The notes under the pieces: model-generated | Told to the model about the DNA's origin: nothing | The model's database searches: none | Seen by the model: only the letters and a program-made list of their open reading frames with translations | NCBI RefSeq assembly: GCF_019312585.1 | Contig: NZ_JAHWDP010000001.1 | Location: 62,001-126,000, forward strand | Direction of reading: 5' to 3' | DNA from: Halomarinibacterium sedimenti | Lineage (GTDB): Bacteria > Bacteroidota > Bacteroidia > Flavobacteriales > Flavobacteriaceae | Length of the DNA stretch: 64,000 nt | Program-made: the position numbers and the translations under genes | In this document: positions 44,541 to 51,511 of the stretch, one piece after another | Layout of the letters: every line of letters starts with the position of its first letter | Position numbering within the stretch: the stretch's first letter is position 1

Positions 44541-45344
44541 ATGAAAGAACTCATCGTTCGGGGAATCTCGGGAGTATTATACATTACCATCATCGTATTT
44601 GCCATGTTCGCTTCCAGAGAATGGTATTTGGTTTTATTCTTCATTTTGGGGTTATTAACCTTAAACGAATTTCAGAAATTGGTTCGATTAAAAAGTTACC
44701 TCTCTTTTTTCATATTTGCTATTTTATTTTACTTTTTAGGGTATAAAGTCTTCGATCAAAACCCTATTTCGTTATATGCCATTTTAGCCATTTTTGTAAA
44801 TCTCTTTTTACTGAAAGACCTTCTGGTCACCAGTAAAATACCTATGTTCGAAAAAAAGAAATACATCACCGTTATCTTTTACATTATAGCGGGATTTATT
44901 TTTCTTGCCTTAATCCCTTTTCGAGGAGGCGTCTTTTTCCCAGAAATCATTATTGGTATTTTTGTATTAATTTGGGTCAATGACAGCTTTGCTTACCTCA
45001 TTGGGAAAAACTTTGGAAAAAGAAAATTACTGGAACGCATCTCCCCAAAGAAAACCATAGAAGGCTTTTTTGGAGGCTTTTTTGCCACCCTTATTGCGAG
45101 TTTTATTATTTCCAAATATGTTACTAACTTAAGCCTTACCTATTGGATCTTTTTGGGTTTAATCGTTTCGGTATTGGGGACCTTTGGAGATTTAATCCAA
45201 AGTAAATTTAAAAGACAAGCAGGAGTTAAAGATAGCGGCGTATTAATGCCCGGGCACGGAGGAATTTATGATCGATTGGACAGTGTGCTGTATGTAAGTC
45301 CGTTTATTTATTCATTTTTAGAAATTGTAGACTATGTTTCATAA
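44541..45344 (+). CDS. cdsA: Phosphatidate cytidylyltransferase
   Basis: A 267-residue membrane enzyme with about seven helices that makes CDP-diacylglycerol from phosphatidate and CTP. The family signature near the C-terminus is complete: SKFKRQAGVKDSGVLMPGHG followed by GIYDRLDS. It starts 8 nt after the LUD gene; its end overlaps the psd start by 11 nt, so the three form an operon for membrane-lipid synthesis. Confidence 0.96.
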   Translation: MKELIVRGISGVLYITIIVFAMFASREWYLVLFFILGLLTLNEFQKLVRLKSYLSFFIFAILFYFLGYKVFDQNPISLYAILAIFVNLFLLKDLLVTSKIPMFEKKKYITVIFYIIAGFIFLALIPFRGGVFFPEIIIGIFVLIWVNDSFAYLIGKNFGKRKLLERISPKKTIEGFFGGFFATLIASFIISKYVTNLSLTYWIFLGLIVSVLGTFGDLIQSKFKRQAGVKDSGVLMPGHGGIYDRLDSVLYVSPFIYSFLEIVDYVS

Positions 45345-45993
45345 AGAAGGATTTAAAATTATCTTAGTTACATTCATATTGGTAACCACTGTGGTTTTGC
45401 TTACCAAGAATTTTATCACGATGGAATGGCTTCAGTATCTTATCTATGCTGTAGCTTTAGTTTTTTTAATTCTTATCCTTCAGTTTTTCAGAAATCCAAA
45501 ACGCCCTATTTCATTAAATGAAAACCAAGTACTATCTCCTGTAGATGGCAAAGTAGTAGTGATTGAAGAAGTGTTTGAAAAAGAATATTTCAACGAAAAG
45601 CGACTGCAAATCTCTGTGTTTATGTCACCTTTAAATGTGCACGTAACACGGTATCCTGTGGGAGGCGATGTGGTCTTCAGCAAATACCATAAAGGAAAAT
45701 ATTTGGTGGCTTGGCACCCTAAGGCCAGTGAAGAAAACGAACGTACGACCGTGGTGGTAAAAAATAAATCCTTTGGCGATGTATTACACCGCCAGATTGC
45801 AGGGGCTCTTGCCAAACGCATTGTTAATTACGCCAAAGAAGGACAAACCGTAACACAAGCTAGTGAAAGCGGATTTATAAAATTTGGCTCACGGGTAGAT
45901 GTCTTTTTACCTTTAGACGCCAAGGTGAACGTTTCCCTAAATCAAAAAGTGACAGGAGGTCTTTCTATTTTAGCTTCAACCCATGACGCCTAA
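45334..45993 (+). CDS. psd: Phosphatidylserine decarboxylase-family protein
   Basis: A 219-residue short-form Psd that makes phosphatidylethanolamine. Two N-terminal membrane helices (about 9-48) precede the catalytic domain: NQVLSPVDGKVVVIEE, the conserved ISVFMSPLNVHVTRYPVGGD, and the self-cleavage region IKFGSRVDVFLP, where G-S supplies the pyruvoyl group. Overlaps cdsA by 11 nt and the acyl-CoA-binding gene by 11 nt. Confidence 0.94.
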   Translation: MFHKEGFKIILVTFILVTTVVLLTKNFITMEWLQYLIYAVALVFLILILQFFRNPKRPISLNENQVLSPVDGKVVVIEEVFEKEYFNEKRLQISVFMSPLNVHVTRYPVGGDVVFSKYHKGKYLVAWHPKASEENERTTVVVKNKSFGDVLHRQIAGALAKRIVNYAKEGQTVTQASESGFIKFGSRVDVFLPLDAKVNVSLNQKVTGGLSILASTHDA

Positions 45994-46249
45994 AGAATTG
46001 GATATTGCTTTTCAGAATGCCGTTAACAGTATTAACAATCATGTAGAACCCTTTCCTGCCGATGTATTACTAAAACTGTACGCCTATTACAAACATGCTA
46101 CCAACGACCAAAACTCCCCAAGCAGTAGCAATCCGTTAATAAATGCTTTTAAAACCAATGCTCTGTTTCAGGCGCAAGGCCTCACACCCCTAGAAGCCAA
46201 ACAAAAGTATATAGAAACCGTACATCAGTATTTTTTATATCGCAAATAA
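45983..46249 (+). CDS. Acyl-CoA-binding protein
   Basis: An 88-residue four-helix ACBP that binds long-chain acyl-CoA. It shows the N-terminal ELDIAFQNAVNSINN, the KLYAYYKHATNDQN ligand helix and TPLEAKQKYIETVHQ. The usual KWDAW segment is replaced by NALFQAQGLTP here, a common variation in Bacteroidota. The 11-nt overlap with psd suggests a role in supplying or buffering acyl-CoA for lipid synthesis. Confidence 0.9.
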   Translation: MTPKELDIAFQNAVNSINNHVEPFPADVLLKLYAYYKHATNDQNSPSSSNPLINAFKTNALFQAQGLTPLEAKQKYIETVHQYFLYRK

Positions 46250-46293
46250 TCCATAAAGTTTTCCTATTTTAGGGCTTATTCCAAAAACACCCT

Positions 46294-47196
46294 ATGCGCA
46301 AGAAAATTAAGGCCAAAGGCACACAGTTAGTAGCACAAATTGTCTTACAAAGAAACATTAAGGATTTTGTTTTTATTGTAATAGGTGTTATTTGCGCCAG
46401 TATTGGGTTAAAAGGATTTTTACTCCCCAATAATTTTCTAGATGGAGGTGCCATGGGAGTTTCGTTATTGCTTCAAATACAAACCGGGCTAGACCTTTCG
46501 TTATTAATTGTTTTGGTCAACCTTCCGTTTATTTTAATAGGGATCAAGCAGGTATCGTTATCTTTTGCTATTAAAAGTGCCGTTGCCATTATTGCCTTGG
46601 CATCCTTAGTTCATTTAATAGAACTCCCCACCATTACAGACGACAAACTCCTTATTGCCGTTTTTGGCGGATTCTTTTTAGGAGCTGGTATTGGGCTTTC
46701 CATTAGAGGTGGCTCGGTAATAGATGGTACCGAAGTCCTTGCCATTACCGTAAGCAGAAAATCCAGTATGACCGTGGGCGACTTTATAGCTGTGTTTAAC
46801 ATTGCTTTATTTGGTATTGCCGCCTTAATGATAAGTGTAGAAACGGCTATGTATTCTATGCTCACCTATTTGTCGGCATCAAAAACCATCGATTTTATTT
46901 TAAATGGTATTGAAGAATACATCGGTATTATGACGGTGTCTGACCACGGTGAACAAATAAAAGAAACCATTACCACCAAACTAGGTCGTGGCATTACCGT
47001 TTTTAGGAGTGATGGCGGTTTTGGAAAAAAAGGAAATGCCCACCCAGACCGAAAAATCCTTTTTTGTGTGGTGACCCGTCTGGAAGTAACCAAAGTGCTG
47101 CTTGAAATTGAAAAGATAGACCCTAGTGCCTTTGTAATACAATACCCTATACGCGATACCAAAGGGGGGATGATAAAAAAGCGGCCATTGCACTAG
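46294..47196 (+). CDS. YitT-family membrane protein with DUF2179
   Basis: A 300-residue protein with about five or six membrane helices (residues about 25-200), including the GSVIDGTEVLAITVSRKSSM signature, and a C-terminal cytosolic DUF2179 domain (about 215-290) with the ITVFRSDGGFGKKGNAHPDR block. Substrate unknown. It is 44 nt after the acyl-CoA-binding gene and may be the end of that transcript. Confidence 0.9.
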   Translation: MRKKIKAKGTQLVAQIVLQRNIKDFVFIVIGVICASIGLKGFLLPNNFLDGGAMGVSLLLQIQTGLDLSLLIVLVNLPFILIGIKQVSLSFAIKSAVAIIALASLVHLIELPTITDDKLLIAVFGGFFLGAGIGLSIRGGSVIDGTEVLAITVSRKSSMTVGDFIAVFNIALFGIAALMISVETAMYSMLTYLSASKTIDFILNGIEEYIGIMTVSDHGEQIKETITTKLGRGITVFRSDGGFGKKGNAHPDRKILFCVVTRLEVTKVLLEIEKIDPSAFVIQYPIRDTKGGMIKKRPLH

Positions 47197-47202
47197 CCGA
47201 AA

Positions 47203-47231
47203 CAAAAAAAAAGCCGCTAAATCCAGCGACT
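47203..47231 (-). terminator. Terminator of the large repeat protein gene
   Basis: On the minus strand AGTCGCT pairs with AGCGGCT (one G-T) around a 6-nt loop, followed by nine T. It is 24 nt beyond the stop codon at 47256. Confidence 0.75.
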
Positions 47232-47255
47232 CTTTTACATTATGAAAGCGATTTA

Positions 47256-49553
47256 CTAAAAGTCTTTAGGTTTTTCGACTTCTACTTTCATTGGATTTTC
47301 CTTTGCCCAAGTATCTTGACGCGTCCCGGTAATTTGCCAACTCACCTTAATTTCTGGAGTATTTGTCTTGATGACAAATGAATTTGTATCCGTATTCATG
47401 GGTTCCCAAATAATAGCTTGTGCAAATGATTTATCTACAATGGTTAGTTGGTATTTAAAATCGGTGTTGAGTGCACACATATAATCTGGTAACATAATCG
47501 TGGCAAAACCATCTGAATTAGTAGTAATATTCCCGCTATAAATGTTTATTCTTTCATTGCTCTCAATAGAATTATGTACTAAAAATTTATTAGTGGGGTC
47601 TAGAGGATGATCAATTTTGAACGCCTTAGCCGCAGCCGTCATGGTGCCTCCTATCAGGATATCTGAAGCGACTTCCACTTTACCTTCAAAAACCGCTGCA
47701 AGTTTTGTTGGGTCGGCAGGAATTACTCGTAAAGCACTACTACCTGCCGAAGTTGCCACAGAGGAAATTTTTACGGCTGAGTCTGCAGCAGTGGTCGGTG
47801 ATTTTAATTCAAATAGTGCAGCATATCCAAGTGATGGAAACGCCGAAATATTAGATTGCTCCACATGTAAGGCATTATCAATAAAATCTGTTGTTGACCC
47901 AATACAATCAATATGTAATCCAGCACCAGCCCCACCATTAATTATTTCTACACTATCTGCAGAAGCATCTGAAGGTGCAGTACTAAAATATGCCGCGGCA
48001 CCATACCCCCTATGATGTACATATAGTGCGGGTTCGGCATTAATATCAGAACCAACTAAATCATTTAAAATATCAATATTAACACCCACTCCCTTCCCAT
48101 TTGAAACTACATTTACAGTAGGCATGCTATTTACCTTTCCAAAAGGTTCATCAGTCGTAATAAATTCAGCAACTGTTCCTGCCCCCATATTATTACTCAC
48201 AAGTGTGCTTGAAATATTTATATTATTATCATCCGTATTTAACATGGCGACAGAACCTAAACCCATACTATTTGCAAGCAAAGCAACATCTCCATTTCCC
48301 GGTACTCCATTAAAGACATGAAGCCCTTTTCCTAAACCTCCATTATCAACAAACAAAGCTGTTGCCAATCCTGCTTGTGTAACCTTTAAAGCTTCTGAAG
48401 GATTTCCAGGATTTCCATTAAAGATTTCTAATGCCTTGGCAATACCCGCATTATCTATTTTTACTGCTGAAGAGGTTCCGGCAGGATTTGTATTATTTAC
48501 TTCTAAGGATTTTGAAGCAGCACCATCATTATTTACTATAATTCCATTGCCAGTAGCACCTGCTCCTCCAATATTTATCTCGACTGCTTCTCCCAACGCA
48601 AATTGGTCTATTTGCAATCCATCATCTCCAGTACCCGTACTATTGTCAATGTATGCACCGTCACCAGTACCCATATTCAAAATTTTTAAACCATTACCAG
48701 GATTTCCAGCTGTCACTACTGAATGAATGGCTTCTGCAGTTCCAGAATACGTTACGTCAATTCCATCTGCCCCACCTCCAGAAGTCACAGACACAGCATT
48801 ACTAGTTCCATTATAAAATACTTCCAGGGCATTGCTTGCATTGGCTGCATTGGTACTCACTATTTCTAACCCATGACCCGTTCCCATATGAGCAATTGTT
48901 ATCCCTTTATCACCAGTGGCAGCAACATCTATATCAAGGGCATCTCCACCCGCTTCTACATTAAGAGTTAAGGCTCCTCCTCCAAAACCATCTATAACCA
49001 TCCCAGGTAAAGCTGTATCACTTATGACACTAAGTGCAACATATCCAGCAGCTTCCAATTCAATTATTCCGTCATCTACAATAATTGTCCTCGTGCTTGG
49101 AGATCCACTGCCCTCTTGGTCATAGGCTTCATCTAGGGTATTTCCATCTATAGGTGTGGTTGAATTTGAATAAAACGCATAGGGTACACTTAATAGCTGG
49201 CTCGTTCCCTCAATAGAGTAACTCGTTCCTCCCGTAGGATCGGTTTCAGTTTTTAAATAGTACGAGCCTGTTCCCCAAATGATGGAACTAAAATCGCCTA
49301 ACACCACCGTTCCATCCCCTATTTCTAGAGAGACTAATCCGTTGTCATTGGTTGTAGGCGTATGGGTTTCTACATAGACTTCGGTTCCCGTTGGAGAACC
49401 CTCTAAGATACTAATCTGCATTCCTACAGTAGTATTAGTAATAAGTACATCGCTGGCATCTCTAACGACAGCTTGATAACTCATTTTATCGGGTGCTTGA
49501 GCAAAAACAATAGTTGATGCAAAAAAGATGATAATTAGTATATATTTTTTCAT
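47256..49553 (-). CDS. Large exported beta-repeat protein
   Basis: A 765-residue protein with a signal peptide (MKKYILIIIFFASTIVFAQA). The head (about 20-135) has PDKMSYQAVVRDASDVLITN and QLLSVPYAFYSNSTT, a module found at the start of many Bacteroidota surface proteins. Residues about 145-640 are a string of diverged, G-, N-, A- and D-rich beta-helix-like repeats (units such as GNGLKILNMGTGDGAYIDNS and GKGLHVFNGVPGNGDVALLA). The tail (about 670-765) is a conserved closing domain ending in WQITGTRQDTWAKENP. No T9SS domain is visible, but the neighbour gene has one. Likely a surface fibre or adhesin; a phage tail fibre is less likely given the signal peptide. Confidence 0.8.
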   Translation of the reverse strand: MKKYILIIIFFASTIVFAQAPDKMSYQAVVRDASDVLITNTTVGMQISILEGSPTGTEVYVETHTPTTNDNGLVSLEIGDGTVVLGDFSSIIWGTGSYYLKTETDPTGGTSYSIEGTSQLLSVPYAFYSNSTTPIDGNTLDEAYDQEGSGSPSTRTIIVDDGIIELEAAGYVALSVISDTALPGMVIDGFGGGALTLNVEAGGDALDIDVAATGDKGITIAHMGTGHGLEIVSTNAANASNALEVFYNGTSNAVSVTSGGGADGIDVTYSGTAEAIHSVVTAGNPGNGLKILNMGTGDGAYIDNSTGTGDDGLQIDQFALGEAVEINIGGAGATGNGIIVNNDGAASKSLEVNNTNPAGTSSAVKIDNAGIAKALEIFNGNPGNPSEALKVTQAGLATALFVDNGGLGKGLHVFNGVPGNGDVALLANSMGLGSVAMLNTDDNNINISSTLVSNNMGAGTVAEFITTDEPFGKVNSMPTVNVVSNGKGVGVNIDILNDLVGSDINAEPALYVHHRGYGAAAYFSTAPSDASADSVEIINGGAGAGLHIDCIGSTTDFIDNALHVEQSNISAFPSLGYAALFELKSPTTAADSAVKISSVATSAGSSALRVIPADPTKLAAVFEGKVEVASDILIGGTMTAAAKAFKIDHPLDPTNKFLVHNSIESNERINIYSGNITTNSDGFATIMLPDYMCALNTDFKYQLTIVDKSFAQAIIWEPMNTDTNSFVIKTNTPEIKVSWQITGTRQDTWAKENPMKVEVEKPKDF

Positions 49554-49564
49554 AATTGTAATTT

Positions 49565-50050
49565 TTAGTGTTTAATAATTTTAAAGGTTTTTAATAGGTC
49601 ACTTTTGTTTAAAATGTTTAGAAAGTAAGTTGCCGAAGAAAGATTTTCCATAGAAATAAGGGTTTCTTCTGAAGTAATTTCATCTTGTTGTAAAAGTCTT
49701 CCCGATAGGTCATACAACACAAAGGTCAAATCTTCGAAGTTTAAATTCTCAAGCCGAAGTGTCACATTATGCTGTGTTGGATTTGGATAGACACTTACTT
49801 CTAAAATGATGTTTTCAAATTCGTCTGTTCCCAGTACAAAAATTTCGATAGGTTGTTGCACGCCTTGATTGGCAGTACCTCCTGTGCCTGTTGCCTCAAT
49901 GTAATCTATTTGCCCAACCGAATAACTTACAGAGCCTTCAGCGCCGCTTGCATTCCCCCCTGAAGCTACTGTGTTACTTTGAGCAAATAGACCTGTGCCT
50001 AAAAAGCAACAAATTGCAATGGCTAATACGTTGCGTCTGTTTTGTTTCAT
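49565..50050 (-). CDS. Short secreted protein with T9SS type A sorting domain
   Basis: A 161-residue protein (start at the ATG at 50048-50050; an ATG four codons upstream is equally possible). Signal peptide to LFAQ, then SNTVASGGNASGAEGSVSYS and VGQIDYIEATGTGG, a small conserved unit, then a complete sorting domain: VSVYPNPTQHNVTLRLENL, FVLYDLSGRLLQQDEI, LSSATYFLNIL, and the KTFKIIKH end. It lies 11 nt upstream of the large repeat protein and is surely cotranscribed. It may be a carrier or anchor for that protein (inference). Confidence 0.85.
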   Translation of the reverse strand: MKQNRRNVLAIAICCFLGTGLFAQSNTVASGGNASGAEGSVSYSVGQIDYIEATGTGGTANQGVQQPIEIFVLGTDEFENIILEVSVYPNPTQHNVTLRLENLNFEDLTFVLYDLSGRLLQQDEITSEETLISMENLSSATYFLNILNKSDLLKTFKIIKH

Positions 50051-50217
50051 AATGGTGTTCATTAAAAGGTTATTCTTTTGTGTTTACATGAGTATGTCAT
50101 TTTCAAAAATGCGTTTGTAACCACTTTTTCACTTTTTTTTGGTTATTTTTATTACAAACCGTATTTCAAAACTGACTAACTATTAAAGAAGCACTATCAG
50201 ATAAGGTCCTTATCGAA

Positions 50218-50775
50218 TTGCTAAAGGGAACAACTCTTGAGCGAAATGACGCTTTACAGCATATATATGAAAAGAATAGGGAGCGAATTGTGACGATGGT
50301 AGTATCCAATAGCGGTAATACCGCACAGGCAAAAGATATTTTTCAAGAAACCATTATTGTGTTTTATGAAAACGTAACACAAGGAATATTTAAAGGGGAG
50401 AGTGCCATAAGTACCTATCTTTATTCCATAGCAAGGTTTAAGTGGCTTAACCAAATAAAAAAAGATACCGTGAGAACAGACCACCATACAAAAGCAAGTA
50501 ATATTCCTCATATAGAGGAAAGCGCTTTAGGTATGTTTGTTGAAAGCGAAAAACAAGCAAAAGTGCTAGAAGTACTAGCACTTTTAGGGGATAGTTGTAA
50601 AAAGCTTTTAATTGCTAGTATCTATCACAATCAATCTATGAAAGAAATTGTGGCAGAACTAAACTACGGAAATGAGCAAGTGGCACGAAATAAAAAATTC
50701 AAATGCATTAAAAGTTTGAAGGAACTCATTGCCGCTAGACCCAACCTATTAAAAATACTGAAAGCCCATGACTGA
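50218..50775 (+). CDS. ECF-type RNA polymerase sigma factor
   Basis: An ECF sigma factor of 185 residues from the TTG at 50218. Region 2 contains AKDIFQETIIVFYENVTQGI and STYLYSIARFKWLNQIKKDT; region 4 has GDSCKKLLIASIYHNQSMKE and IVAELNYGNEQVARNKKFKC. The frame stays open upstream to 50176, and residues IKEALSDKVLIEL (from an ATT at 50182) look like a true family N-terminus, so the real start may be a rare ATT. It overlaps the TPR gene by 8 nt. It is divergent from the two exported proteins, which may be its regulon (inference). Confidence 0.88.
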   Translation: MLKGTTLERNDALQHIYEKNRERIVTMVVSNSGNTAQAKDIFQETIIVFYENVTQGIFKGESAISTYLYSIARFKWLNQIKKDTVRTDHHTKASNIPHIEESALGMFVESEKQAKVLEVLALLGDSCKKLLIASIYHNQSMKEIVAELNYGNEQVARNKKFKCIKSLKELIAARPNLLKILKAHD

Positions 50776-51511
50776 AGCAGATGAAATATTGATAGAACAA
50801 TACATACAAGGAGCTGTAGCTACTGAAGAAATGGAGGCTTTTAAACAAAGGCTTACTAAAGAGGTAGCTCTTGCAGAAGCCTACGAAAACTCACTTGCAG
50901 CTCATGCCTTTATAAAAGAAGCCGGGAGAATGGAACTCAAGGAAACGCTAGAATCTTTTGAGAATAAGAAAAACGCTACCAAAGTGCGTCAACTACCTAA
51001 AAGAAGAGTCTCTCTGGTTGCTGCTTCACTATTACTCTGTTTGGGAATCTATTTTATGAGTGATTATTTTGGAAGCAAATCCCCCGAACAGGTGTACGAA
51101 TCCTATTTTGAAATGTACGCTGCTCCATCCACTCTACGCGGTGACGCGGCAGAAGAAACTCCGTATTGGGATGCTGCTGTCGCTGCTTATGCCAATGGAA
51201 ATTACCAAGAAGCCCTCTCCCATTTTGAACGCGCCGAAAGTACCATACCGATTGATAAAGTTGAATTTTATAAATCGCTATGTCACCTTCAGTTGGAGGA
51301 CAGGTATCTACCTACTACCTTGCTTACTTTGAAAAAAATAAGCAATGGAAATTCAGATTATAGAGAACAAGCACTGTGGTATTATGCCTTGGGTTCTTTA
51401 AAAAATGGCAATACACAAGAAGCCTTACCCACCTTGGAGCGTATTGTAAAAAACAAAGGGTATCGCTATCTAGAAGCTTCCAAAATACTCGAAATTAAAC
51501 TTAAAAATTAA
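50768..51511 (+). CDS. Membrane-anchored TPR protein, probable anti-sigma partner
   Basis: A 247-residue protein. Residues 1-75 form a cytosolic helical segment (MTEADEILIEQYIQGAVATE), of the kind seen in anti-sigma factors, with an R/K cluster just before a single membrane helix (about 81-97, LVAASLLLCLGIYFM). The outer part (about 105-247) has tetratricopeptide-like repeats (YANGNYQEALSHFERAE; LGSLKNGNTQEALPTLERIV). No zinc-type ZAS motif is present. The overlap with the sigma gene and the layout suggest that it holds the sigma factor at the membrane (inference). Converges on the CHAT gene with a 4-nt overlap. Confidence 0.75.
   Translation: MTEADEILIEQYIQGAVATEEMEAFKQRLTKEVALAEAYENSLAAHAFIKEAGRMELKETLESFENKKNATKVRQLPKRRVSLVAASLLLCLGIYFMSDYFGSKSPEQVYESYFEMYAAPSTLRGDAAEETPYWDAAVAAYANGNYQEALSHFERAESTIPIDKVEFYKSLCHLQLEDRYLPTTLLTLKKISNGNSDYREQALWYYALGSLKNGNTQEALPTLERIVKNKGYRYLEASKILEIKLKN

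Noticed and set aside
47256-49553. Prophage tail fibre
   Set aside because: A clear signal peptide, a T9SS neighbour and the lack of any phage gene favour a surface protein.
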